Shown here: positions 45,485-57,850 of the stretch, piece by piece | Layout: each line of letters begins with the position of its first letter | How positions within the stretch are numbered: the stretch's first letter is position 1 | Assembly: GCF_003711515.1 (NCBI RefSeq) | Contig: NW_021167081.1 | Span: 2,471,039 to 2,535,038 of the forward strand | Source of the DNA: Sodiomyces alkalinus F11 | Lineage: Eukaryota > Ascomycota > Sordariomycetes > Glomerellales > Plectosphaerellaceae | Length of the DNA: 64,000 nucleotides | Direction: 5' to 3' | Translations under genes and position numbers: made by a program | The notes under the pieces: generated by a model | Database searches by the model: none | What the model was told of the DNA's origin: nothing | The model's input: the letters and a program-made list of their open reading frames with translations, nothing else

Positions 45485-48400
45485 AGTCTATTCCTACTAT
45501 ATATTCGGCGTTACGCGGGGCGGCGGTAATATTTATCTTATACCGCGCCCTTAGCGCGTTTCGTAATACTTCGGTAACCCTTAGTATATACCGTGCTTTC
45601 TTTAGTCCTTTAACGTTTCCTAGCTATAATACCTTCGGAGCCTCCATTTTCTTTAAGGCTATCCTTAGATCACCTAAGGTCTTTTATCTCTCCTTAAAGA
45701 TATTAATTAGCGCCTACGCCTCTATAGCTTTTTACGGTATCTATATATTCTAGTAAGCTAACTATCCCTTCTATCATACTAGGCATTCCGTATAAGGCTA
45801 ACTTCGTCCCTTACGGGTGACTCTCTTATCTAGAATAACCTTAACCTTATAGTACTTATACGGGTCGCGCTATCGCTTATCGTCCTAATCCTTAGCGTTT
45901 ACCGGGCCTCCGTCGACGTTCTGGCCGGGGAATAAGTCCTTACTTAAGTCCTTCGCTAGTAGTAGATAGGCGATACTAATTACCGGGTATATATTAAGCG
46001 TGCTAGGTATATTAAGGTGGTATACTAACGGCATTACCTGCTTTAGCACCTTAAATGGACCTATTTATTACTAGCTAATCTTCGTAGAAGGCTTACTAGG
46101 CAGATTATAACTATTACCGAGCCGAATATTTATAAGGTTACCCGGGGCGAACCGGATATTACGGTACTTCTTATCGTGTAGCCGCTTTATATATATCTAG
46201 GCTATAGCGATAGCGAGCTTAGCGTCTTATTAGAGTATCTCGCGGGAGACCTAGGGACTAGCTTTACCAATAAGGTTAAGGGGACTATTAGTCTTTATAC
46301 CGTATAGTATCTTATTTGGTGCGTAGCCGAGTACCTCGCTAAAGGCGTTAGTAAGGTTAAACTATGGCGACACGATTACCTTAGTCTATAGAACCTTTAG
46401 GTTATCGGCGAGGAATATACGGATAGAGATTTCGACCGTTTAATTCTTCCGTTCGGATAGACTATTTATCTAAGGGTGCTACGCCGTGGAGAACCTTAGC
46501 GTTATACCCGTGGCCTTCTATAGCGTCTACTAGAAAACTAAGAGGAACTTAGGGTTACGGTCGGAGATAATAGATCGGGGGATACCCTAATTACCTAACT
46601 AGAGCGCCTAGAGTAGTAATAGGGCTTAGTCCTTAGCGGTATACGTGCTATAGCCCGGAATAAACAAGGTGGCCTTAGTAAACTTATCGGTAACGGTTAA
46701 AAGCGAGTCGAATAAAGGGAAGCCCTCCCTTTACTAAGGAGAACCGGCTAAGGGAACCTCGGGTAAACTAATAATAAAATCTATAGTAACGGTATAGAAG
46801 GGGATTAGCGGTGTTAGGATTAGCTGTATTTCGCTTAGGGGATATTAGCGGTTAGTTTAGTTAGTAGCGTAAATCTAATAATTAGCGATATAAGACTCTA
46901 CCTCCCCACGTAGCTTAGGAATAGCGAACTAGGTAACGAGGTTATACTAGGTATGCTTAGTATTAAAGTGGTAGCGTTTATCGTGGGTAGCACGAATAAA
47001 TTCCTAATATAGGGCGAACGGTATATAGAGACGGCGTTTACCGTTCTACTCTATATAATATAGTAGGCTATTATCCTCCTCGAAAGGAATCTTCATCGTG
47101 GACGAATAGTCCTTTACTTAGGTAAGTAAAGGAGCCTACTATAGATTATTAGCGTAATAATTATAGATCCTTTATCTTTTATCCGGATCTATCCTTAGCT
47201 CGCTAAAGTAGTAGACCACCTAATCGCACTAAATCCTTTCTAGCTCTCCCTTATCTCCTCCTTCTTTTACCGTATCCGTGGTAAGGAGCCTTAATAGGGT
47301 ATCGGCCACTATATTTATCTTACTAGGGATATAATAGTAATCTAACTCAAACTAGCTAAGGAATTCGGAAAAGAGAATAAGCTATATATTTAACCGGGTC
47401 TTATCGGTGCTAGCTAGCGCCGTGGACTTTATAATTCCTATAGTAGTAGTATAGTTTATTAGGATAACGGTCGGATTTCGGCGAGCAGACTAAATAATAG
47501 TTTAAGCCGTACGAATAGCCTAGATAAGGCAGGCGACCTCTAGTTTAATCGGCTAGTACTTCTGCTTAGCGGCGTTAAGCCCCTTACAAATATAAAGCAC
47601 CGGGTAGACTAAGGTCTTACGGACGGTTCCCTTAGTAAGCTATTTAGACTCGTTAATAAGCTAGAAAAATATAGCGGAAAAGCCGTGTTCCTTAGAGATA
47701 TCTAGCTAGATAAAGAGGATCTTTATAGGATTATAGTAAAAAAGATAAATATTAGAGGTAAGCGTATCCGTGATATCCTTAAACGCGGCTAATTCCTCGG
47801 TAGTTAGGTTAACCACGGCACGCCTAGTATATACCTTATAAGCCTAGCCTGTATACTTTCCTAGCTTTTATGCCTCGGCGAGAAAAGCGGTCTTCTGGCG
47901 CTATAACGGGCTAATACAGTAGGAGAACCGCGGGATAAAGTGCTAAACCTAACCCGTTATGCCGATCTATTATTCGAGAGCTTAAAGAGATTTCGGGGGT
48001 AATACCTTACGGAGGGCCGCCGTGTATTCCTTAGTAGTCAATAGGCCGAGGGCGTTAACCTCGAATCCTAGTAGCTAAACCGATAGGTACACGATAAAGG
48101 ACTTAGTAGGGGAAATAGAGATCCTCTTACGATTAAAGAGGGATAGAACGGACTCTAAGTAGGTAGCGTGCTTATCCTTAAAATCCGAGGCGATTATAAT
48201 ATCGTTAATAAAGGCTATAGCGAAATCCTTATATAGCCGAAGAAGCTTATCTATATATCGCTAAACGTGCGCCGGGGAGTTACAGAAACCTATAAGAGCG
48301 ACCTTAGAGCGCTTTTATCCTTAGTATAAGACGATGGTAAACCACTCGCGATACGGTTTATATACCGGGAATTAATAGAAAAAGGCTTAGGCGTTAACCA

Positions 48401-49700
48401 CGGAAATAAACTTCTTCCTATAAAGGCGGCGGATAACCTTATCTTATAATGGTATAGGGTACGCGTCGGGGATTACAACCTTATTTAGGGTATAAAGATC
48501 GACTATTATCCTACCTTTACGTTTACCGTTTACGGTACGCTACACGATAAAGACGGGTACCCTAAAAGGCGTAGGCTAAGTTAGCTATTCTATACGTCCT
48601 TACTTATAAAGCTCGTAAAGGGTTTTATCCAGGAACTACTTATCGTCACGGCTAAGCGAGTATACCTTTTAACTAATCTTTTAGTTATACTACCTGTTAA
48701 TTAGGGGGATCCGTATATATTCCTCGGGGGGTATATCGATAACGCCTTAGTCTATCTATACCTTAGGGTACTTTTCTATAATCTTAGCGAAACGGCGGAT
48801 AATCAGGCCCTTATAGCGGTAGATCGTCACGCCTTCCTAAGTAGTCTCCGTAGGAGTATCGGGGCTTTTAGCGATACCGAGTTTCCCCTCGGGCGTAATA
48901 TACCCTTAGAAGAGATCGCCTTTCGCTGCCTCCGCCGGGAGTTCTACGGCTTTTATACGCTTTATTAGGATATCGCGAGTATTATCGCGTTCGGCATAGA
49001 AATACCCGTCTACGTAAAAGGGCTTAATATAGCCTAGTCTAGCGTTTCGTGGAATAATTAAGGGCTAGTCGCCGGCGTTAAAGATTAGTATACTTAACTA
49101 ATCCCGTAGGAGTAAATTAGGGGATCTCGCGATATCTGGCGTAAACTCTATAGAGTTAATATTAACGTCCGGCTTCTAAATCGGAACTAATCTATACTAC
49201 CGGGGTAGAATCACGGTCTTCTCGGCGGATTTAAGCTTCCGCTAAACCGGTAAGCGTTTAGCGAATACTCGAGCTAATACTAGGAGATCCTAATAGGGGC
49301 TAACGGGAATAGCGTTCCGCGTATTAAGGATATCTAGGCTATTAGGATAATTAAACTCTTATCCTAGGAGTAGACTAACGTTAAGCCTAGGAATAATCCA
49401 GGCTCCTACGTATAAGCGGCCGATCCATATATCTTTACCTACTATACTATAAACTAACACGGTAAAGGTAGCCTATCCTAGGGTCTTTATCGATCCTATA
49501 CCCTAAAGAACGGCGCGTTTAGTGGAATCGACGTGTTTATCGGGAAATCGATTAAGGAGCTATTAGCTTACTATATAGCGGGAGGCTCCTGAGTCGATAT
49601 AGATTTCGAACGGCTTACCTATTAGCGTGCCACGGGCTTAGATCCGCGCGTATATATACTCGTAGGAACCCTTAGCGGGATCCCGTACTTCCTAGAAAGC
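45485..49700 (-). pseudogene. Gypsy B pol: protease, RT, RNase H, integrase, chromodomain
   Basis: Minus-strand polyprotein. Protease with intact IDSGAS (49,598-49,581); RT near 48,800-47,900, with the catalytic box reading FIND (48,212-48,201) where Y-x-DD is expected, then SISPTKSFI near 48,110; RNase H near 47,700-47,250, ending near YYYIPSKINIVADTL; integrase with YHFNTKHTQYNLV near 46,975, TIDFIISLPEVP near 46,790, SIISDRNPKFL near 46,570 and NSLSERKNQTVEI near 46,450; IGPFKVLKQ near 46,060 and a chromodomain with ILDKRVTRKGRS near 45,835. It shares a long stretch with copy A. Inactivated by stops. Confidence 0.9.
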
Positions 49701-52200
49701 GCTATCGATTAGGAGAGAGTCCTGTCCATTTTAGTCCGCCGGTAAGTATAGCTAGCGATAATACTTCTCGTGGTAAATAATCTTCGTGTTAAATCTTATA
49801 GTTATATAGTATTTACTATACTCTTAGCGTACCTAGTAGAGATCGGAATACTTAGCTATATATCCGGGTCTATTAGCGACCTAGTATAGTTAGTCGCTCT
49901 GTCCGTTACCCGCGCTACTATTATCCTCGGGATCTATAAAACCCTTAGAGTCTACCTTAACGTAGTAGTACTTATTCTCGGGCTTTATATCGGTATTATC
50001 TCCGGATATAGGTTCCGCGGCGGTCTTTTCGGCGGAGGCGTTTACCTAGTCTTAGGGGCGGTCCTTAGGATAGTCCCCGTATCGACGGTAGGATTATTTA
50101 TTAGCGTTATAGATTAGGAGTCGTTAACCCTTATCGTTAGTAAAGCGGTTAGCGCTAGGTATAGGCAGTGCGCGGTTCTCGCTTTAGCGACGGAACTAGC
50201 TAAGGCTAGGGGAATAGCGGTCCGGCTACGGTATATAATATTACTTAGGTCTAGAACTAGACCGGCGGTTATAGTACCTTAAAGCGGTTTACTATACCAC
50301 TATAATAGGCGGTATAGAACTATAAGATCCGCGGGTTCCTCAATTAGCCCTGACCAGGTTATATCGGTTAATATAATGCTTCTATACACCTTAGGTATAG
50401 TTCTAATACTACCCTAGTATAAGGCTAGCTAGGGAGTTTATAAAGTCGGCTTACTTTACCTTAGGTCCTGGGCGGACTACAGTAGCGGCTAGGTTAGCGT
50501 TAAGCTTATCCTAGATAATAGATAGGGACTTTTCCTTGGGTTTATTAAAGGCCTTAACGAGTCGGACTACACTATTAGTAAACACGCGGATATTATAGCG
50601 GTTTACGATATCTTCTAGGGTATACCTTTCTTTACGTAGTCTATACTCGGCTTCTTCGCGTAGGAGCTAGAATCGGCTCTTTAGGCCGTCTTTCTAATTC
50701 TTTGGAGTGGCTTCCTTACTATACTATTTATAGAGTCCGAGGTCTATCGTTATTAACTATTTAGAGGCTTTACCTAAGAGGTAACGGGAGATACCACGTA
50801 TAAGGGCTTCGTGATACCCGGGGCTTATACTAGCGTATTATTCTATAGCGTCCGTAAAGCGGAATATATCGAGGAAGATAAGCTTAGTTCCTTCTATGCG
50901 AACGTCTTAAGTAGCGGTAAAGTACTCCGGCGGGTCGAAATATCCGAGGTCGTCTGCCTTAAAACGGACCTAAGACTACTACGGCTATAATCCGCGCTAA
51001 AGCTCTCCGATAATAGCGAGTAAGTGGGATTAGCGTATATACGTTTAGTCTCCGCCTATAGGGGGCGGTTAGGTTAGCGCTAAAGGAGGAGGAGGTATCT
51101 TATCCGGCGGTCCGCGGTCTTAGCGGGTATTAGCGCGGCTAGGTCCGGGTACGCCCGCGCTAAACGCCGTGCTCTCGGTATTAACCGGGTAATCGGCTAA
51201 GAAAGCGCGGCTAAGAGCGTTAAAAGGTTAGCGATCTATAGTAGAAGTATAGTGGATAATAGTCTTATTGGGAGGGATATAGGATATAAGCGATTAGTAT
51301 AAGGAGGATTTACTCAGGGAGTATATTAGTTCCTTTTCCTTAATAATAGGTTCCTCGTCCGTTATCTTTACACTAAAACGGATAAGGAGCGTAGTCGGTT
51401 CTATATTACTAAACGGAGGTTTACCTAAAACCGCTAAATCGAGCGATAGCCTATTAGGTCCCGCTATAGTTATTCGACTAATAAAGGGTATAGCGGATAT
51501 AGGTCCGGTAGGACTTATCCCGATTAGACCGCGTTCTGCTAGTCTATCCTTTAGCTTATCCGAGGTAGTTAGCGATAGTAGACTAGTGGTAAGCGTTTTA
51601 GCGACTTACTTACCCTTTTTCTTATCGGTTTCCGGTATACTTACTAGGATATCCTTATATTCCGGCTTACGACTAAGCTATTTTTCGAACGCTACGGCGA
51701 AACGACTAAGATAGGTTATCTAGATTCTTAGATACACGCCCTTAAGCGTGGAGACTAGCTTCCACGCTCTTCCTATTAGGGTTACGGCGCTACTAGCTTC
51801 GGGGTTCCCCGGCACGTTTATAGCCGATTAGATAATAACGAGTAATACGATTTACTCCGGGAGGAGAACGTTTTCCGCGAGGCGCGGGTAGTCGTTAATA
51901 AACTTTAGGAGAGGTTAGGCTACCCTTACATATCGCGGGAGGGGAGGATAATTATTAGGAAGGTTGACGTCGGTTATAGTATCGGAGCTTAGGATCCGCG
52001 GTAAATACTATAATATAGGTTAGTATAGGCGCCTTTCCTATACCGTGGCTAGCGACCGTAGATTCCTTATATACTCCACGCCTAAACCTAGTAAAGGGGA
52101 GGCGTCTTCGCCTAACACGCTAGCGGGTTCGCTAGTGAGCCTGCGTAGTCCGTATAGGCGCGGTCCTCGCAGGTTATACCGGGCGGTAGTATACGAACCT
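49700..52200 (-). pseudogene. Gypsy B gag
   Basis: Gag precursor between the 5' LTR and protease, minus strand. Blocks: FINDYPRLAENVLLPE near 51,895, GRAWKLVSTLKGVYLRI near 51,770, YFDPPEYFTAT near 50,940, GYHEALIRGISRYLLGKASK near 50,820 and YTLEDIVNRYNIRVF near 50,620. A worn nucleocapsid-like stretch lies near 50,140. The length (about 830 codons, including a long N-terminal region) is more than usual for gag; the first part may be a leader. Confidence 0.65.
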
Positions 52201-52224
52201 TACCTAAAAGCTTAGTTACTACTA

Positions 52225-52627
52225 TTTAATAAGCCCTAGCCAGGTAAATCCCTAGCCAGCCAGTACTATAGGACCTAAAGGATCTAGGATTTAATATGCC
52301 CTAGCCGGGCACGACTCTAGCTAGCTAGCACTATCAGACCAAGGAAACCCAGGATTTAAAGGGGTAACCTGTACTATAGTAAATAAGGTATAATAAAGAT
52401 ATCTTCTTTAAGCTAGAAAGGGGGCGCGCCCCTAGACTAATATACCCACGGGTAAACCCCGTAAGATCCTCGGTGTCTATATATATAATTCTCCGGATAC
52501 CCTAGTATACACTATAGCTTCCGTGGTGTACCTCGTAGGTGCTATAGTATACCCCATGGGTGCTATAGTATATACCCTAGTACCTCTAAGGTACGCCCAC
52601 GGTACCCGGTGGGGTTCCGAGGCGTAT
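52225..52627 (-). repeat. Gypsy B 5' LTR
   Basis: 403 bases, partner of 42,788-43,190. In element sense it starts at 52,627 with ATACGCCTC and ends at 52,225. The 64-codon plus-strand frame here is spurious. Confidence 0.92.
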
Positions 52628-55560
52628 GAATCCGGATTAAGAAAGAGAACTATTAGAAAACCGTATTTAGAACACGATATAGGTATTTTAAGTAAACGGT
52701 TATACTATTTAGGTTAATAAACGCGCCCGCGATATTTTAGGCGTATATTTACCAGGTACTCGCCGGTTTACTTAATATTTACTATATTATATACCTCGAT
52801 AATATCCTAATCTACTCCCGTAATAAGGAGGAATATATAAAGCACCTATAATAAGTCCTTAAAAGGTTACGGCGTTACTAACTATACGTTAAACTATCGA
52901 AGTGCGAATTTTATAGGGATTAGGTAGACTTTTAAGGGTTTATAGTAAGCTATGAGGGTAGTATAATAAATTTCAAAAGAATATAAGCGGTAGCCGACCA
53001 GCCGGCGCTAGAACCTTTTAAGAACGTATAAGGTTTCCTAGGATTCGCGAATTTCTATAGGAGATTTATTAAGGGGTACATAAAAGTTCTAATACCCTTA
53101 TCCGCGCTACTAAAGGGTAGTAAGGCCGGCGTAAAGAAAGGATTATTGTATTTTCCGCCGGAGGCTTAAGAAGTATTTAAACGATTAAAGGTCGCTTTTA
53201 GTTTAGCGCCTATCCTACGCTATTAAAACCCCGTGCTGGATTCTAGAGTTAAGATAAACGTGTCGGATAAAGCAGTATCCGGAATTTTAAGTTAGAAGTA
53301 TAACTCGTAATAGCGACTCATCGCCTATTACTCGTGAAAGCTTACTAATATACAGTAATAGTAGGCTATAGGATAATAGGAGTTATTAGCTATCGTGGAA
53401 AACTTAGAGTACTAGAGATACTACCTTAAAGGTATAGGGTAGGTATTTATAGTCCTAACGGACTCTAAAGCCCTAAAGGGCGTGCTATAGGCGCTAGCGC
53501 GAGACCTTTCTAGAAGGCTTACTAGATAGGTGTATCGGCTTATATCTTTCGATCTTAAAGTATACTATCGCCCGGGGAAGATAAATCTAGCGGATAGTCT
53601 ATCTAGGAGGCTAGATTATATAGGGGGGGAAATACTCTATAGCGATATCCTCCTTACCCTCTATAGTAAGCTTAGTCTAATTAATAATATATACACGAGT
53701 ATTCGCTAATAGATTACATACATCCACGCTGCCCGAGATAAGGCGGTCTTTTTCGTATACGTATAGGCCGCCCGGAGGTTACTCTGAGAGGAGGACCTTA
53801 GACCTAAGAGATAACGGGTTACTCCGCTAAGCGAAAATATCGCGTAGCTAAGCTCTAAAGTAAGGCGATAAGGGTAATAGCTACCTTTAAGCCTAGTAGA
53901 CGGCACCTTTTATATTGCTATCGCGGCGACTATATAGGTAAAGAAGACCCGCGGTACTAATATAACGGCCTGGCAGGCCTCCGCCGACTATACGCCGGAG
54001 GAGGAGACTAAGGCTAGGGTTACTATAATCCCGGATTAGTATATCCTACACTTTATAATACAGGAGCTTACTAAGGGCGAAACGGTAAATTATCTTATAT
54101 CTAGCGAAGAGTTTAAGTAATTAGTTAAATCGCTATAGACTACTAACCCTAATTATATATCTTTAGCGGCGAATATTTAATAAAAGACCGGAAAAAGAGC
54201 GGGGTACTCTTTTAACGAAAATAGTATACTATATTATAGGGGAAGACTAGTAATCCCCGAGAAGGCAATAATTCGGATAAAGATCCTATACTAATACTAT
54301 AATAACCCCTATACAGGATATATAGGTATAAATAAAATACTAAAGGTAGTATCGAGGAAGTTTTATTAGGTTAACCTAGCATACGATATTCGTAAATACG
54401 TCGCTATATACTCGGCTTATTAAGGCGCTTAGGTACTAAGGTATAAATGGCATGGATAACTATAATCACTACTATTACCGTCGCACCTATTTTAAAAGAT
54501 CGCTATAGACTTTATCACGGGTTTCCTACCCGTGAAGGGCAGGGACGGTTAAAGTTATGACGCCGTGCTAGTAATCGTTAACCGCTTAACGAAGTATATA
54601 CTTTTTATACTAACCTATAATATAATTGTAGTACCCTAATTAGCTACTATTCTCTATAATAAGGTTAAGTGTTATTTCGGAAGCCTAACGGGCATTATAA
54701 GCGATATGTTAAACTTATTACGAGTCGTTTTTAGGAGGAGTTTTACCGCGAAAAGGCGACTACTCACCGATTATCTACTATATTCTACCCTTAGATACAT
54801 AGGTAGACCGAATAGACGTACTAGACGCTACTTAAGTTCCTACGGATAATAGGTATAAAGGCCGCCGATTATTAGCCGATTTAGTTATAAGAGGCTAAGT
54901 TCGCGTATAATAATAGCCTATATAATTCTATTAGGGTGTCCTTATATAAGGCACTTTACGGGTATTACCCGAGGATAGTAGAGTACGTTAAACCTAGCGA
55001 CGATACCACGGTATAAGGCATTAGGAAACGCGTCGAATAGTTAGCGGACGTCCGCTAATAGATCCGCGCCTATTAGGCGGCAGTGGTTAAGACCAAGGCT
55101 AAGCACTATAATAAGAGGTATAAGCCTAGGAGTTTTAAAAAAAGGAGACTTTATAGGGCTTATTACTATTAATGTCCTATTTAAAGCCGGTTTAAAACTT
55201 ATACCGCGGTATACCCGGGTAAAGATTGTAGAGCGGATTAGCGAGCTAACGTATAGGGTTCGGCTACTACTATAATACTCGAGGATATATAATATGTTTT
55301 TAGTATTACTATTAAACCCGTGGAGAGACGGGCTTATAGCCGAGGGGTCGGCGAATAATCTACTACCGCTTATAGAAGAGTAGAACGAGTAGGAAGTTAA
55401 AGATACTATAGTCTATAAGGAGGAATAAAGATAGAAATTCTACCTCGTAAAGTAGGCGGGCTAGCTAGTAGAGTAGAATACCTAGGAGCCCGAGGACTAT
55501 TTAGGGAACGCTTTAGCTATTATATAATATTACTAGAAGTAAAAGAAATATATATATAAG
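52628..55560 (+). pseudogene. G3 pol, 3' segment (RT to chromodomain)
   Basis: Rest of the G3 polyprotein after the B insertion. RIKK at 52,633, FRTRYRYF, LINAPAIF near 52,717, catalytic box YLDN (52,792-52,803; YLDD expected), [18 protein letters not shown] near 53,030, RNase H near 53,220-53,620 (ending LADSLSRRLDYIGG), integrase with IAIDFITGFLPVKG near 54,500 and EAKFAYNNS near 54,895, then IHNVFHVSLL-like and a chromodomain ending QEPEDYLGNA near 55,480. RIP stops throughout; the second Asp of YLDD is Asn. Confidence 0.9.
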
Positions 55561-55990
55561 AAGTAGGACAATTATTAGCGCCGAACGACCGGTATATAAA
55601 ATTAAATATCGGTTCGGAAGTTAATACTATCTTATATAGCGAAATAGTAAATAAGGTAAAAGCGCGGGCTATGTATAAGGAAAATTTACCGAAATACGAC
55701 TATAAGAAAAGTAAATCCTAGCCCTATTACTATAACGCCTTACGGCCGCCGAATCTCTACCTCTTAATTATTGAAACCCTTAAGGAGTCGTTATCGCTAC
55801 TAATAACGATACCCTCCTCTGAGGGATTAATATCCTCCGCCGAATAAACGGAGTTAACTATCTCGACGTTATCCTTAGACTCCTCGGCCTACACGATTCA
55901 CGGCGATTACTTAGCGGCGCTAATATTACTACCGCTATTAGCGTTACTAACGCTATTAGTAATACTAATAGTAGGCGGCGCGGCGGGTAA
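55560..55990 (+). other. Spacer between G3 chromodomain and its extra ORF
   Basis: No domain recognised. Plus-strand text stays partly open, with a stretch rich in CTAATA/CTATTA triplets (55,915-55,975) that would encode Thr/Ile/Asn repeats. It may be the low-complexity N-terminus of the downstream ORF. Confidence 0.35.
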
Positions 55991-57490
55991 AATGGTAGGG
56001 GAGGCAGTAGGGGAGGCGGTATTAGCGGTAAAAGACGGCGACTACTCGATAGGACTATCCTTATCGTCTAATTAGATATACACTTAGGGCTTATAGGCGG
56101 CGGTACGGCGGCCGGTAAAGGCGGCGGATATAAGGGGGCGGCGGGGCTTATTAATACTACTAAGGGCACCGGCTAGACCTTATAGATAAGGGAACGAAGT
56201 TATACCGCGCTAGTTATAACCGACGGCTTAAGCCGTACGCTTATCGGGATACTCCTTAATATCCGCGCCCCGGAGCTCACGGATAGTATACTATAGCGTG
56301 ATAAAAGTGATAAGGCTACGACCCCTAGGGGGCGTAACTATTCCAATAAGGGAATAGGCCTTATTAGCCTAGAGGTTATTAACCTAAAAGAGGTTAGTAT
56401 AAGCCGAGTGCACAGCGAAAGATAAGTATAAACCCGTATTATTAGGTTAATAGTTAAAAACGACCGAATCGATAATAGTTTATCGAGTATAAGGCGGTTA
56501 GTATTAGCGGCGGCGGGAGGATAAACGGTTTTATCTAAAGCTTTACGGAACTATTTATATACGGCCTAAAGCCGTAAATAAAAGCGGCGCAGACTAATTA
56601 GCGTTAGCTCTTCGTGAGCCTCCTTCTAAAGGATACTAGTAGTAATATTCTAAATAGTCTAGGTAGCTCTTAAAAGACTCTCCGGAATCTAAATACTTTA
56701 AAAGCCGAATATTCGGCGAAGGTAAGAACAAACTTATAGATATATACGCCGAGTATAAGTAAAGATAAACGATATACCTATATATGTTAGAGTTAGATTA
56801 GTTAATATAATCTATACAAATATCGGTAGCTAGGGAAGCTATATAACGCCGTAAGGCGAATTATTAGAGAAGCTCCGTAACTATCTATTATTAGTAGTAT
56901 AGGGTATACGATATAACTCTCGGGTAATACTAAGCGGAAGAGATATATTAGCGAGTAGTCGATATTAGGTAATAAGATAAGAATAATAGCGACTACTCGG
57001 CTATAATATAGATATAAATATAATTGTATTGTAAACTAAAACGTAATATACAGAATAAAGATTATATAAGGAAAAGGAAGAAAAGAAAAATAACTACGGG
57101 GGAGCTATAAGAACTTTTATCTACGAGGCGAATAATCGCCTTAGTTACGAATCCGGCCAGAGAAGGAGTAAGTATAAAGAATAATAAGAATAGATTTAGT
57201 AATACTATACACCACGATAATAAAGGAAGGTATAGCGATAAGCGTGATATGATAAAACGCGGCGAGTAATCGCCCGCTATTACGTGGGATACTAAAAAGG
57301 GACTAATAATTAGTAAGCGAGTCGGCTACGTAATTACCGCCGATAGTTTGCCGATTACCTAATAATACGTAGAAAGAAGTCATGATATTTAGAAGGAGGT
57401 ATATAGCCTTACCGGTGCCGACTAATTATAAGCGCTAACTAGATAGTGGAATTCGTATAAAGCTAGAGTTATATATATATTTTACCTGGT
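55990..57490 (+). pseudogene. Post-pol extra ORF of gypsy G3
   Basis: I recognise no domain. From about 56,190 one frame stays free of non-RIP stops for about 430 codons, up to just before the polypurine tract. It is basic, Gln- and Arg-rich and hydrophilic: SNKGIGLISLEVINLKEVS near 56,345, SLSSIRRLVLAAAGG near 56,475, LVNIIYTNIGS near 56,795, AIRTFIYEANNRLSYESG near 57,105, SRLRNYRR near 57,315. No signal peptide or anchor is seen. A Gly-rich GC-rich stretch (55,980-56,150) precedes it. It is unlike ORF3 of gypsy A/B. Its place between pol and the 3' LTR makes it an element gene or a captured sequence. Confidence 0.55.
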
Positions 57491-57524
57491 AGGGGGGGTT
57501 AAACGGGCCTAAGTGACTAGCCCT

Positions 57525-57540
57525 ATTAGAGAGGGGGTAG
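57525..57540 (+). promoter_or_regulatory. G3 polypurine tract
   Basis: AGAGAGGGGGTAG directly before the 3' LTR start at 57,541, the place expected for the plus-strand DNA primer. Confidence 0.7.
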
Positions 57541-57766
57541 TATAAGGAACTAAGTGGCACTGTAGATTAGTATTATACAGGATCGGAGATACGCTTGGAT
57601 CGCCGAGTACTCGGTAAGACTAAGATTACTATATTAGCGTAAAGGGGGAAAAGTCTTCTTTTTTCCTTCTTAAGTTAAAGTCTTAATAATATACGACTAT
57701 TGAGTCTAAAAAGTGTTATCCGTTACAGTATATCTTTTCCCTGGTATTATAGCCTATTCCTTGATA
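57541..57766 (+). repeat. G3 3' LTR
   Basis: 226 bases, partner of 40,221-40,446, followed by the right-hand TAGTC duplication (57,767-57,771). Confidence 0.9.
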
Positions 57767-57850
57767 TAGTCTTAAGTACCCTTAAGCTTCATCACGTTAA
57801 TATCTTTGAGTTCTGCCTAAGCGGGTATCTTAAGAGCTTTTAAACGGTAT
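57767..57850 (-). pseudogene. C2 gag start and leader
   Basis: Five-prime end of C2 gag on the minus strand. An ATG at about 57,801 starts MKLKG..., matching C3 near 61,520-61,545. It is cut by G3 after about a dozen codons. The leader between LTR and ATG (CTCTTAAGATACCCGC on the minus strand) is shared with C3. Confidence 0.65.

Larger units (their letters stand above)
42788..52627 (-). mobile_element. Complete gypsy element B, inserted in G3 RT
   Basis: 9,840 bases with two 403-base LTRs, gag-pol with chromodomain and an extra ORF3, all on the minus strand. It is large for a fungal gypsy element because of ORF3 (about 1.7 kb). It is the complete relative of fragment A (21,060-24,762). Confidence 0.92.
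40221..57766 (+). mobile_element. Gypsy element G3, inserted in C2 gag and split by gypsy B
   Basis: Plus-strand chromovirus with LTRs of 226 bases at both ends, a perfect 5-base target duplication, gag, pol in two pieces, and an extra ORF before the polypurine tract. Without B and its duplication it is about 7.7 kb. LTR ends read TATAAG...TTGATA, RIP-altered forms of TG...CA. Confidence 0.9.
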
